This document shows positions 8,552 through 18,400 of a DNA stretch of 48,621 nt, piece by piece (positions within the stretch are counted from its first letter, which is position 1; every line of letters starts with the position of its first letter). The notes below the pieces were generated by a model. That model had not been told where the DNA came from and did not search any database. It was given only the letters and a program-made list of their open reading frames with translations. A program made the position numbers and the translations under genes. Source of the stretch: Planctomycetota bacterium (lineage in GTDB: Bacteria; Planctomycetota; Planctomycetia; Pirellulales; Pirellulaceae); the NCBI GenBank assembly GCA_014381825.1, contig JACNKX010000147.1, positions 1-48,621 on the forward strand, read 5' to 3'.

Positions 8552-9103
8552 TCAGGCCCCGAAGACCATGTCAACGGGTACTGCGAGCGAAGGAAGGTGC
8601 AAGGGAGAAACCGTCTCGCCTGTGTTGTAGATGCGGATGTCTTCGAAGTTGTTTCCCGCCGGTTGCCGCCGTACCTCAACGCAACGTTCGCGAATGTTGA
8701 CAATCCAATAATCCGTGACGCCGACTTGGGCATACAGCATCGCCTTCTCACCTCGATCATAGGCGAGACTGCTGTCGGAAACTTCAATCAAGAGCAAGAC
8801 GTCGGCTGAAGTCGGGCGATGGCGTGTGTAATCCAGGCGCGCCACCCAGGCGACGTCTGGCTCGGGCACCGAGCTTAGTTCCACGAGTCCAATCGAATGC
8901 TGAATCCGAACACGAACCCGATCCAGCGGTACGTTCTGAATACTCCACTCGGTCAACTCATCGACAGCATATTCGTGAGGCACTCCGATCGGGCTCATTT
9001 CCCGCAGCTCCCCGTTGATTAACTCGATACGACGATTTTCGAACACGCCGCTGTCAATCATCCGGTCGTATTCGCCGATGGACAGTCGAGCTATGGTACT
9101 CAT
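8552..9103 (-). CDS. Uma2 family protein (DUF820, PD-(D/E)XK nuclease fold)
   Basis: A 183-residue protein with the Uma2 pattern: RIELINGELREMSPIG near residue 25, PEPDVAWV near 78 (Asp), LLIEVSDSSLAYDRGEKAMLY near 104-124 (Glu and Lys of the active site), then YAQVGVTDYWIVN. These supply the D..ExK metal site of a restriction-like nuclease. The family is widespread and multi-copy in cyanobacteria and planctomycetes, and its biological role is not settled. The start at 9103 (MSTIARLS) has GGAGAA a few bases upstream; a TTG at 9166 gives a longer but less likely form. The gene is divergent from purB. Confidence 0.85.
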   Translation of the reverse strand: MSTIARLSIGEYDRMIDSGVFENRRIELINGELREMSPIGVPHEYAVDELTEWSIQNVPLDRVRVRIQHSIGLVELSSVPEPDVAWVARLDYTRHRPTSADVLLLIEVSDSSLAYDRGEKAMLYAQVGVTDYWIVNIRERCVEVRRQPAGNNFEDIRIYNTGETVSPLHLPSLAVPVDMVFGA

Positions 9104-9204
9104 TCTCGCTTCTCCGAATTTACGCTTGGAGACGAAAGAGCCCCCTTTGCGGGACGTTCTCCTCAATCCAGAATAACCGATTCACATTGTATTACCAAGT
9201 TTAA

Positions 9205-9258
9205 GTACGTTAGCCTTTTGTACGTTACCCTTTCTAGGCTGACAGTCACGCTAGAAAG
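9205..9258 (+). promoter_or_regulatory. Direct and inverted repeats upstream of purB
   Basis: GTACGTTAGCC (9205-9215) and GTACGTTACCC (9220-9230) form a direct repeat with a 15-base step. CTTTCTAG (9230-9237) and CTAGAAAG (9251-9258) form a perfect 8-base inverted repeat. They lie 40-100 bases before the purB ATG, in the shared uma2/purB intergenic region, and could be an operator or a hairpin in the leader. No known regulator is implied. Confidence 0.35.
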
Positions 9259-9300
9259 TCTGACGTACTCATTTTCCGCGCATCCCGCCGAGACACATTC

Positions 9301-10725
9301 ATGTCGCACGACCAGTACGAAAACCCGCTGATCACTCGCTATGCGTCCAAAGAGATGAGCCACCTCTGGAGCGCGCAACGTAAGTTCTCGACGTGGCGGA
9401 AGTTGTGGATCGCGTTAGCGGAGTCCGAGCAAGAACTAGGGCTACCGATCACCGACGCCCAGATCGCGGAGTTGAAGGCTCACGTCGATGACATCGACTT
9501 TGAGGTGGCTCGGGGGCATGAGAACCGATTGCGTCATGATGTAATGGCACATGTGCATACGTACGGCGACATCTGTCCAAGTGCAAAAGCGATCATTCAT
9601 CTTGGCGCAACGAGCTGCTTCGTGACGGACAACACGGACTTGATCCTGTTGTGTGACGCGTTGGAGTTGGTTCGTAGTCGATTGGTTGGTGTGATCGATA
9701 GCCTTGCTCGATTCGCTGAACAGTATCGTGATCTTCCCTGCCTTGGCTTCACGCATCTGCAACCTGCACAGCCGACGACGGTCGGCAAACGGGCGTGCCT
9801 TTGGGCTTATGACTTGGTGCTGGATCTTGAGGATCTCGAACACCGCATCAGCTTGCTCAAGGCTCGCAGTACCAAAGGAACTACAGGCACACAGGCGAGC
9901 TTCCTCAAACTGTTCGACGGTGATCATGAGAAGGTGCGACGTCTTGAGCAATTGGTCGCCGAAAAAATTGGCTTTACGGAATGCTATGCCGTGACGGGGC
10001 AAACGTACTCGCGGAAGGTCGATTCGCAGATTGTTGACACGCTCAGCGGTGTTGCTCAAAGCTCCCACAAAACTGCCACGGATTTACGGCTACTTGCCAA
10101 TCGAAAGGAAGTCGAAGAGCCGTTTGAAAAGGAACAGATCGGCTCGTCCGCGATGGCTTACAAACGAAACCCAATGCGCAGCGAACGCATCTGTTCATTG
10201 GCCCGATTCGTAATGAGCCTCCAATCGAGCGCCGCCAACACACTAGCGACACAATGGATGGAACGAACGCTTGACGACAGTGCCAATCGACGTCTTGTTT
10301 TGCCGCAGGCGTTTCTGGCGACAGATGCTGTCTTGATTCTGTACCAAAACGTGACATCCGGCTTGGTTGTCTATCCACAGGTTATCGCGAAGAACTTGGG
10401 AGAAGAGCTTCCTTTCATGGCGACCGAGGACATCCTCATGACCGCCGTCGCGGCCGGTGGTGACCGGCAAGATCTTCACGAGCACATCCGGCAACACAGC
10501 CAAGCAGCGGCGGCCGTCGTCAAGAGCGAAGGGAAGCCGAACGACTTACTCAAGCGCCTCGCCGAAGACGATGCTTTCGCCGGTATCGATCTTCACGCAG
10601 CGATGGATGCGCGGCAGTTTGTGGGGCGAGCCCCTGAACAAGTCGACGAGTTTATCGCCGAGGTCATCGAGCCAATTCGTTCGAAGTACGGCAGTGATGC
10701 TCCACCCGCAGAAGTGAGCGTCTAG
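9301..10725 (+). CDS. purB: Adenylosuccinate lyase, eukaryote-like type
   Basis: It catalyses two purine steps: SAICAR to AICAR plus fumarate, and adenylosuccinate to AMP plus fumarate. The 474-residue length and sequence match the fumarase/aspartase superfamily. [15 protein letters not shown] near residue 78, [14 protein letters not shown] near 200 and the signature loop [14 protein letters not shown] near 281-294 are all visible. The protein looks much closer to animal ADSL than to E. coli or B. subtilis Pur[40 protein letters not shown] and [11 protein letters not shown] all match what I recall of the human enzyme. In the signature the usual Pro (AMPYKRNP) is Ala. Only GAGA precedes the ATG as a weak ribosome-binding site. 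The frame is intact and the enzyme is probably functional. Confidence 0.95.
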   Translation: MSHDQYENPLITRYASKEMSHLWSAQRKFSTWRKLWIALAESEQELGLPITDAQIAELKAHVDDIDFEVARGHENRLRHDVMAHVHTYGDICPSAKAIIHLGATSCFVTDNTDLILLCDALELVRSRLVGVIDSLARFAEQYRDLPCLGFTHLQPAQPTTVGKRACLWAYDLVLDLEDLEHRISLLKARSTKGTTGTQASFLKLFDGDHEKVRRLEQLVAEKIGFTECYAVTGQTYSRKVDSQIVDTLSGVAQSSHKTATDLRLLANRKEVEEPFEKEQIGSSAMAYKRNPMRSERICSLARFVMSLQSSAANTLATQWMERTLDDSANRRLVLPQAFLATDAVLILYQNVTSGLVVYPQVIAKNLGEELPFMATEDILMTAVAAGGDRQDLHEHIRQHSQAAAAVVKSEGKPNDLLKRLAEDDAFAGIDLHAAMDARQFVGRAPEQVDEFIAEVIEPIRSKYGSDAPPAEVSV

Positions 10726-10774
10726 AGTACCGATCTTGCCTAATCGATACAGGTGGAACGAAGACGTTGGTTAA

Positions 10775-10822
10775 CGTAACGGCTCGTGACGATTTTGCCG
10801 ATCGTTACGGTTCTCGTGAGCC
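10775..10822. repeat. Short repeats / hairpin after purB
   Basis: CGTAACG (10775-10781) and CGTTACG (10803-10809) are inverted. GGCTC (10781-10785) also pairs with GAGCC (10818-10822), while CTCGTGA occurs twice in direct orientation. It could act as a purB terminator-like structure, but no T-tract follows. The 203 bases between purB and the next gene otherwise hold nothing recognisable. Confidence 0.35.
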
Positions 10823-10928
10823 GATGCATTTGTTGGAACCGTGCCATTTTTGAAACCAACGATGCATGTGTAAATGCCTGAACGACTGACGGGCTTGCGC
10901 GCTTAACGCTCATCCACGCGAGATCCGC

Positions 10929-12389
10929 ATGGTACGGATGCCCATTTCAACTTGTCTCGTCGCCTTGCTGATATCGGGGCCGCTGGGGTTCATTGGATGT
11001 GCTGGGCCAAGATATAACAGGCGCGACCAATCGGCAGTTCGCGATGAATCGCCAATCGTGACAGCGGACGTTGCTCCTCCTACGGCATTGGTCACGCATC
11101 AAGTCGCAGACACGCCGCTGCCGGAAACCGTCGTCGCACCTGTCACTTTGCACGCGACAGAATCGTTGGTTGATCTCGAATCTCTTGCCCAGGCGATGAA
11201 CCCGCGTTTACTGCGGCTTGCGCAGGAGGCAACGGCAGCGGAGGCGAAGACGCACTACGCCGACAAAATGCCGGATCCGACGATCGGCGCAAACCTTTTT
11301 GCGCGACCGATCGAGACAGCGGCGGGATCCCAACGTGCGAATATAAGTGTGATGCAGATGGTCCCTTGGCTCAGTCGGCTTGATGCGCAGTCACAGCAAG
11401 CATTCTTCGAGGCTTTGTCGATGCGTCAGCGGTACGAAGCCGAGCGACTGCGCGTCGTTGGCGACGTGCGTGCTCTGTGGTCTCGGTTATACGTGCTTGG
11501 CAAACAGATCGAAATCAATCGCGCCAATCTCGAAGTACTCGGGCCGCTGGTGGCGGTTGCGAGTTCCCGAGTCGCGGCCGGTGGAGGATCGGCGCGTGAT
11601 TCATGGCTTGGAGATTTGGAGCTGAGCAAACTTGAAGAGCAACTTCTGACTCTGAAGCAACAAGTTGCCTCGACAAAGTCGGAGTTGAACCGAGTCATCG
11701 GCCGCGAGAGTTCTCATCCGATTGAGATTCCTCAATCGCTGACACCGACGCTGCCTGACTGGACACACGAGATGTTGCAACAGATCGCCCGGGAGCAACA
11801 GCCCGAAATCACGGCCGCCGAGTTGCAGACCCAAGCAACCAGTTGGGGTATCGAGGTGGCTCGCCTCAAGCGAAGGCCGGACCTGTCGCTCAGTACGAGT
11901 TGGTTTGCGATCGACGATAACCGACCAACGCCAAACTTCGTAGATGTTGGCCGCGACGCCTGGTCCGTCGGAGCGCAAGTGAGCATACCGCTGTGGCATC
12001 ACAAGTACGATGCAATCGAGGAGGAAGCGACTTGGAAGCATTGGGCGTCGCACGCTTCGGTTGATGATGTAAGCCAACGCTACGACTCGCTATTGCGAGA
12101 CCTGTGGGAGCAAGCCAAGACGGCTGCGGAGACGGCCCAACTGCACAAGGAGACGCTCCTTCCGCAAGCCAAGTTGGCGCTCGACGCCAGCATCGATTCC
12201 TACTCGAATAACGCCGCGGATCTTGACAGCGTAGTGCGTGACGTCCGCAGTGTGTTGATGTTAGAGTTTGGCTATCACAGAACAATTGGTGAACTCGCAG
12301 TCGCTCTCGCTCGTATTCAACAAGCGGTCGGAATTGATCTCGCGGTCAACCCATCGGAGGCATACCGCTTACCGTTCCCGCTCGACTGA
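10929..12389 (+). CDS. TolC-family outer-membrane efflux lipoprotein (CusC/CzcC-like)
   Basis: The outer-membrane channel of a tripartite heavy-metal efflux pump. The 486-residue product starts with a lipoprotein signal: hydrophobic CLVALLISGPLGFIGCAG, with Cys about residue 25 as the lipid-modified residue. The rest is helical, with TolC-family features: an alpha-barrel half near 80-260 (LQEATAAEAKTHYADKMPDP, then long helices), a loop with YSLSTSWFAI-like beta-barrel strands near 315-350, and a second helical hairpin to the end. The first ATG (MVRMPIST) is used; an ATG three codons later is an alternative. It heads the locus with the Cys-rich protein, the adaptor and the RND pump, all in the same direction, which identifies the substrate as metal cations rather than drugs. 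Confidence 0.85.
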   Translation: MVRMPISTCLVALLISGPLGFIGCAGPRYNRRDQSAVRDESPIVTADVAPPTALVTHQVADTPLPETVVAPVTLHATESLVDLESLAQAMNPRLLRLAQEATAAEAKTHYADKMPDPTIGANLFARPIETAAGSQRANISVMQMVPWLSRLDAQSQQAFFEALSMRQRYEAERLRVVGDVRALWSRLYVLGKQIEINRANLEVLGPLVAVASSRVAAGGGSARDSWLGDLELSKLEEQLLTLKQQVASTKSELNRVIGRESSHPIEIPQSLTPTLPDWTHEMLQQIAREQQPEITAAELQTQATSWGIEVARLKRRPDLSLSTSWFAIDDNRPTPNFVDVGRDAWSVGAQVSIPLWHHKYDAIEEEATWKHWASHASVDDVSQRYDSLLRDLWEQAKTAAETAQLHKETLLPQAKLALDASIDSYSNNAADLDSVVRDVRSVLMLEFGYHRTIGELAVALARIQQAVGIDLAVNPSEAYRLPFPLD

Positions 12390-12542
12390 CGGTTGGGAAC
12401 ACGAATCACCAGTTGTCGCTGTGTTGCCAATAAACCTGACTAGCTGAAGTTTTTTGACCTGGCTCTAAACTGAATTGCAATCGATAATAGCAGTAGTCCA
12501 TTTCCGTTATCGTTTGGAACCATAAATGGTTACTTGCGCGTT

Positions 12543-12983
12543 ATGAGCCGCCAAACGTTTAAGCATTCGACAACCCTTCTTACAGGCCTCGTGCTGGTTC
12601 TGCAGTCTGTGATTGCAATACCATCTACCTGTGGTTGTGGAGCCGACGCGGCCAGTAGGACGAAGTCGTGTTGCGATCGCGAAGATTCAGCCACTTGTTG
12701 CGGACAAAGTGATTCGTGTTGTCAGTCTGGGAACTGTTTACTCGCAGAAGCAATGTCGCATTGTGATTGTGGATGCGGCGAGCAATCGGAGCAGGCTCCA
12801 TACACTCCCGTCGAAAAGTCGGAACGCGCGCATAGCGATATTGAGATGTCGCTCGCGATGCCTCAGTTCGTAGCGTGGACTTCGGCACCGTCGCCCAAGT
12901 TGGTTGATGCGACCGGACTCGTCCCTTACGCTCTCTCCGGGCCGCACTCGATGCAGGTCCTGCTTTGCATCTGGCGCAAGTAA
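12543..12983 (+). CDS. Small Cys-rich secreted protein in metal-efflux locus
   Basis: A 146-residue product with an N-terminal signal (TTLLTGLVLVLQSVIA). A cluster of 12 cysteines follows within about 50 residues (motifs CGC, SCCD, TCCG, SCCQ, HCDCGCG), with one more Cys near the C-terminus. Paired and CxC cysteines are typical of soft-metal ligands such as Cu(I), Ag, Zn or Cd. I do not recognise a named family. The start is the ATG at 12543; a TTG three codons earlier is possible. It sits between the outer-membrane channel gene and the adaptor gene, so a periplasmic metal-scavenging or chaperone role beside the pump is inferred, not shown. Structural disulphides would be the alternative. The His content is low. 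Confidence 0.75.
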   Translation: MSRQTFKHSTTLLTGLVLVLQSVIAIPSTCGCGADAASRTKSCCDREDSATCCGQSDSCCQSGNCLLAEAMSHCDCGCGEQSEQAPYTPVEKSERAHSDIEMSLAMPQFVAWTSAPSPKLVDATGLVPYALSGPHSMQVLLCIWRK

Positions 12984-13348
12984 ACCGCGCCATGATGCTG
13001 ATTTTGCCTGACCATTGCGCTAGAGAAGTTGGCGAGTCACTCGCCAACCGCACTAGTCGCGAGTCCTGAAGGCAGAAATATCTCCACGTAGCCTCCACCG
13101 CGCGCGATCCGCTCAATGTTGGAAGACCTGTATGCCAAATGGAACGATTTGCCGGAGGACGACACGGCAGCGAAATTCGCCTCACCAGGCGAGAAATACC
13201 ACGATTACTCTGAGCACAAAACTTAACGAACACACACGAGTGGTCGGCGGAGATGATTGCACTGGCACGATTCCACGTCCATGCGATCGACCCTTTGGCG
13301 ACCGCTCGACCTTTGTCGAAAAATTCCTCCTTCGTGGAGAGCACAATC
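12984..13348. other. 365-base gap inside the metal-efflux locus
   Basis: No convincing gene. It holds a perfect palindrome at 13028-13048 (listed separately). The adaptor frame stays open upstream to an ATG at 13253, but that extension (MIALARFHVHAID..) does not look like a protein N-terminus. The gap is long enough for a separate promoter for the adaptor-pump pair. Confidence 0.5.
13028..13048. promoter_or_regulatory. Perfect palindrome, candidate operator or hairpin
   Basis: GTTGGCGAG and CTCGCCAAC flank a TCA centre: 9-base perfect arms, 45 bases after the Cys-rich gene and 300 bases before the adaptor gene. No T-tract follows, so an operator or a stalled hairpin is more likely than a simple terminator. 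Confidence 0.4.
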
Positions 13349-15466
13349 ATGTCAGACTCAACACAACAACCCATTGCTCCCAAACCTAATGCTCCCAGCG
13401 ACCAATCAACGGGAGCGGCTAATCGCCAGGTGCCGCAACCTTCACGAAAGACGTTGCATTGGTGGCTTAACAAACTGTTGATGCCGGTAATGATCATTGT
13501 TGCTGGAATGCTCGTCATCGTCGCTATGGGGCTTGCTCAACGGATCGGTTGGATTTCCGCCGGCGATGGTACTGCAACGGTCGAGTCATCGGCTGCGGAT
13601 CAAGTGTTCACCTGTCCGATGCACCCGCAGATCCGTCAGCCGACCGCGGGGCGTTGCCCAATTTGCGGCATGGCGTTGGTGGTTGCCACGGCAGGCGGGG
13701 CGGACCTCGACGAATTGTCCGTTAGGATCGAACCTGCTCAACGGCGGCTCGCTGGTATCGAAACGGCAAAAGCGAGTCGGCAGCCGGTCTTCGCAACGAT
13801 TCAGACGGTCGGGGCGATCGCGATTGACGAAAGCCGCATGGCGACGATCGCGTCTTATGTCGAAGGGCGCCTGGAACGCTTGTTCGCGGACTACACGGGC
13901 GTGGACGTGGCGAAGGGTGTTCATCTCGCCGACATTTACAGCCCCGACCTCTATAAGGCGCAAGTTGAGTACGTGGAGACACGTAAGTCCGTTCGAAAGA
14001 TGACTTCCTCATCGTTGGCGACGGTACGCGAGGCGCAAACGAGACTGGCAAAGAACTCGCGCCAACGGCTTGTTGAATTAGGCATGACCGACGAGCAACT
14101 CGCAGAACTCGACGATAGCGAGACGGCCAAGGCACGCTTGACGATCCATGCTCCCATCGGCGGAACGGTAATTGAGAAACTCGCGGTCGAAGGAAAGTAC
14201 GTCAAGGCGGGTGAGCCCATCTATCGTATTGCCGATCTTTCGACCGTGTGGTTAATGTTGGAGCTATACCCGGAGGATGCGGCGCGGATTCGCTATGGTC
14301 AACGTGTCGAAGCGGAGATGCAATCGTTGCCCGGTGAATTGTTTAACGGTCGCATAGCGTTTATCGATCCGCGCGTGGAGGCAAATAAACGTACCGTCGG
14401 CGTGCGAGTTGAGTTTCTGAACAACGACGGCGCACTTCGCCCTGGCGATTATGCAAACGCCACCATCTATCTGCCGATTGGTGAACAGGGTGAAGTATAC
14501 GATTCTGAACTGGCGGGGCGATGGATCAGCCCCATGCATCCGCAAATCATCAGCGACACGCCAGGCGTCTGTACGATCTGCGGCATGGACCTCGTGCCAA
14601 CTTCCCAGTTTGGCTATTCAGACAAACCCGTCGAGCAGCCAACTTCGCTGTATGTGCCGCGGTCGGCATTGTTAATGGCAGGCAGCAGCAGCGTAGTCTA
14701 TGTCGAGATTACCCCCGGACGATTTGAGATTCGCTCCGTGGTACTTGGGCCAATCTTACGAGACAAGGTCGTCATTCTCGGCGGACTCAAGGAAGGCGAA
14801 CTGGTTGCAACCGCTGGTAATTTCCTCATCGACTCCCAAATGCAGCTTGCTGGAAAGCCGAGCTTGATCGACCCGACGCGTGCGATCGTTGCTCAGCGGG
14901 AACGCAAGATTCCGCTCGAATTCACTGAGGTACAAGTGACAGCAGTGACCGGTGAGGCAGGCAATGAATTGGAAGCAATGTTCGCGACTTACTTTAGCAT
15001 CCAACAGACGTTGGCTTCGGACAAGAAGCCTTCTATGTCAGACGCCACCGCGCTGCATCAGCTTGCGATGACGCTCGAATCCAATCCGGATCTGCCTAAC
15101 GACGCGCGAACTCATCTCACGACCGTTGCAAAGCACAGCGAGCACTTGCATCATCTTGATCTCGATAAGGCTCGGCACGAAGCCTTTCGACCGATCAGCC
15201 ACGCCGTTGTTTCGTTGGCGACGATCGTTCGAAGCGCAACAGCCCGGCAATCGTTCCATCACATGTTTTGCCCAATGGTCGAAGGAGGAGCCGGCGATTG
15301 GCTGCAGCCGACAAGCGATTTGGTCAATCCTTACAAGGGAAGGGAAATGCTCAGGTGTGGTGAAATCATTCACGAATTCTCCGCGAACGGCCACCGTCCA
15401 GAAGACAGTGCGTCGAAGCCGCACGATGATGATGCTCCGAATTCACATAAGCACTCGGGAACCTAA
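13349..15466 (+). CDS. cusB: RND efflux periplasmic adaptor with metal-binding modules (CusB-like)
   Basis: A 705-residue membrane-fusion protein linking the inner-membrane pump to the outer-membrane channel. One N-terminal membrane segment lies near residues 45-65 (LMPVMIIVAGMLVIVAMGLA). A heavy-metal-binding domain at about 87-112 reads CPMHPQI..GRCPICGMAL. The adaptor core of lipoyl and beta-barrel pieces occupies about 130-380 (VEGRLERLFADYTGVDV, IHAPIGGTVIEKLAVEGKYV). A second heavy-metal domain lies at about 391-420 (SPMHPQI..GVCTICGMDL), with its first Cys replaced by Ser. The rest of the core follows. The C-terminal domain, about 530-690, is DUF3347-like (YFSIQQTLASD, FCPMVEGGAGDWLQ, NPYKGREMLRCGEI). 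The tail is His/Asp-rich. The start is the ATG at 13349, preceded by GGAGAG; an upstream ATG at 13253 is less likely. The pump gene starts 3 bases after its stop. Confidence 0.9.
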   Translation: MSDSTQQPIAPKPNAPSDQSTGAANRQVPQPSRKTLHWWLNKLLMPVMIIVAGMLVIVAMGLAQRIGWISAGDGTATVESSAADQVFTCPMHPQIRQPTAGRCPICGMALVVATAGGADLDELSVRIEPAQRRLAGIETAKASRQPVFATIQTVGAIAIDESRMATIASYVEGRLERLFADYTGVDVAKGVHLADIYSPDLYKAQVEYVETRKSVRKMTSSSLATVREAQTRLAKNSRQRLVELGMTDEQLAELDDSETAKARLTIHAPIGGTVIEKLAVEGKYVKAGEPIYRIADLSTVWLMLELYPEDAARIRYGQRVEAEMQSLPGELFNGRIAFIDPRVEANKRTVGVRVEFLNNDGALRPGDYANATIYLPIGEQGEVYDSELAGRWISPMHPQIISDTPGVCTICGMDLVPTSQFGYSDKPVEQPTSLYVPRSALLMAGSSSVVYVEITPGRFEIRSVVLGPILRDKVVILGGLKEGELVATAGNFLIDSQMQLAGKPSLIDPTRAIVAQRERKIPLEFTEVQVTAVTGEAGNELEAMFATYFSIQQTLASDKKPSMSDATALHQLAMTLESNPDLPNDARTHLTTVAKHSEHLHHLDLDKARHEAFRPISHAVVSLATIVRSATARQSFHHMFCPMVEGGAGDWLQPTSDLVNPYKGREMLRCGEIIHEFSANGHRPEDSASKPHDDDAPNSHKHSGT

Positions 15467-15469
15467 CGT

Positions 15470-18400
15470 ATGTTGCGTTCGATCATCAACTTCTCGGTTC
15501 GCGAGCCGCTGATTTTACTGTTACTCACAGTCATCATTGTTGCCTACGGTTGGTATTGCACGCAAACAGTGCCGATCGACGCGATCCCAAATGTTGGCGA
15601 AAACCAGGTGATTGTGTTGACCGCATGGCCAGGGCGGTCCCCCAAGGATGTTGAAGACCAGATTACATATCCGTTGTCCGTCGCTTTGCTCGCAGTTCCG
15701 CAGGCGGAAAGCGTTCGCGGCAAGAGCCTCTTCGGCTACAGCTTCGCGCAGGTGACGTTTTCTGATGACACTGACTTCTACTGGGCGCGTTCCCGTGTCT
15801 CCGAACAGCTTGGTACAGCGGCCTCGTATCTCCCTGACGGCGTGGTGCCGACACTGGGGCCCGATGCGACGGGACTCGGACAAGTTTACTACTACGTACT
15901 CAAACCACCGACGGGAATGACACTCGCCGAACTCCGCAGCTTGCAGGATTTCGTCATCAAGTACGAACTGCAAGCGGTCCCTGGCGTGAGTGAAGTTGCC
16001 AGCGTTGGTGGTTACGTCCGGCAGTACCAAATCGAAGTCGATCCCGACAAACTTCGCTTTCACGACATCCCGCTCGACCAACTCATCAAGGCAGTGAAGG
16101 ACTCCAACATCGACGTTGGAGCCAAGACGGTGGAGTCCAACGGCATGGAGTTTATTATCCGTGGCCGCGGATTCATCGGGGCCGACAAAGATGCCGCGCA
16201 AGCCGTTGAGGACATTGAGAAGACCGTGATTCTCTCTCGGGACGGAATTCCTGTTCGCATTCGAGACCTTGGCCATGTGCAACTCGGACCGGATTTCCGT
16301 CGTGGAGCCATTGACCTGAACGGATCGGAGGCCGTCGGTGGCGTCGTCGTCATGCGATTTGGCGAGAACCCAAGGGCAGTCATCGATCGTGTAAAAGAAA
16401 AGATCGAAGATCTCGAACCGAGCCTCAAGGGCGTGAAGATCCAAGGTATCTACGATCGTTCAGGACTGATCGACGAGACCGTCGGTACTTTGACGGCTGC
16501 ACTGACCGAGGAAGTGATTGTCACGGCCATCGTGATACTTCTGTTCCTGATGCACGTCCGGGCCAGCTTCGTTGTCGCCGTGACACTTCCGATTGCGGTT
16601 TTGATGGCCTTCATCGGGATGAAGCAGTTCAACGTTGATGCGAACATCATGTCGCTCGCGGGAATCGCGATCGCCATCGGAACGATGGTCGACATGGGCA
16701 TCATTGTCTCGGAGACAATCTACGATCACTTGGCCGACTGGGAGAAGCAGGGAAGGCCAGGCGGACCTCAACAACGGATGGCGATCATTAATCAGGCTGC
16801 CAGCGAAGTCGCGCCCGCAGTCGTCACCGCTGTCTCGACAACCGTCATCAGTTTTCTGCCGGTGTTTATGTTAACCGGGCGCGACTACCGGTTGTTTGCT
16901 CCGCTGGCTTGGACGAAGTCATTTGCATTGATCGCGTCGATGATTGTCGCCGTCACGCTCGTGCCGATGCTGAGCCGCCTGTTGCTGTCGTCGAGTCAAA
17001 TGAAGTGGCGACCGAGACTCATCGGATCAGTGACGTTCAGCTTGCTCCTTGGTGGCACCTGTTTCTTCCTGTGGGGCGAATCGCTGGCAAGCCATCTACC
17101 GGTTGGTCGCGTGGCTTTGACGGTAATTAGCGCGATCGCAGGTGGACTACTTGTTTTTTGGATGCTGTGCGAACGTCTGCGCCCCGTCGACGAGAACCCG
17201 ATCAGTCGCGTGATTCTTTGGGCCTACGAACCGACGCTCCACTTCCTGCTGCGGCACAAGGCGGCGTTTTTATCGGTTCCCGTGTTGCTGATAATCGCGG
17301 GTGCTGGTGCCTGGTTTGGTTTGCCGACAGTCCTCAAGCCGTTTGATTATCCCGTGCGAGTACTGGGGTGTGAGCCCAACGAAGTGCCCGGTTACGTGAA
17401 GCTGAAACACTCGTTTACGGGCCTAAAGACCGACGACTGGATCGCCTTGGACGAGGGAAGCTGGTTCTACATGCCGACGTTGTACCCGGCAGCAAGCTTC
17501 TCACAATCGATGGAGATTCTGCAGACGCAAGACGCGCTGATTAAAGAGATTCCTGAAGTTGAGAACGTACTCGGTAAGATCGGTCGAGCGGAATCAGCGC
17601 TCGACCCTGCCCCCGCTGCGATGATCGAAACCTATGTGATGCTCAAGCCGTCCGATCAGTGGCGTGAAGGCATCACTTCCCACGACATCTGGGATCAGAT
17701 TAACGCTGTCGCCACACTGCCTGGCGTGACCCCCGCCTCGCCGCTTCAACCGATCGAAGGCCGCGTTGTAATGCTGCAAAGCGGCATCAAGGCACCTATG
17801 GCGATCCGTATCTTCGGCGATAGTCTCGAAGGGTTGGCAGAAGCTGCGTTTGCAGTAGCCGATCAAATCAAGCAAACCCCACAGGTTAATGCAGCAACGG
17901 TGAATCCCGATATCGTGCTTGGCAAACCGTATGTCGAGTTCGACGTGGATCGCGAGACAGCCGCCCGCTACGGCATGTCCACCATGATGGTCAATCAAGT
18001 CATCGAAACGGCATTGGGAGGCATGAACCTCACGCGCACCGTCGAAGGTCGCGAACGCTATCCAATCCGAGTTCGTTACCAACGGAATCTGCGTGAACAG
18101 ATCGATGAATTGTCGCGGCTGCCGGTCGTGAGTCATTCTGGCGAAGTCGTCCCACTGCAAATGCTGGCCAAGATGAAGACGACCTGGGGACCGGGAGTCA
18201 TCAACAGTGAAGACGCTCGACTGGTCGCTCATGTTTCGTTCTCACCTTCTGGAGTTGTTGGCGACCTTGAAACGGTTCAAGCAGTGGAAGACGCATTGCA
18301 CGAAGCGCAGGCCAGCGGCGAGTTGGATCTACCGCAAGGCTATGCGTTGCAAGCAGTCGGCTCGTTTCAGAATCAAATTGAAGCAAACAATCGGCTGATC

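Noticed and set aside
12625-13518. Minus-strand open frame of 297 codons across the Cys-rich and adaptor genes
   Set aside because: It spans two plus-strand genes and their gap, has no family pattern and shows shadow-type composition.
15521-16444. Minus-strand open frame of 307 codons inside the RND pump gene
   Set aside because: Complementary to a highly conserved pump sequence; no independent support.
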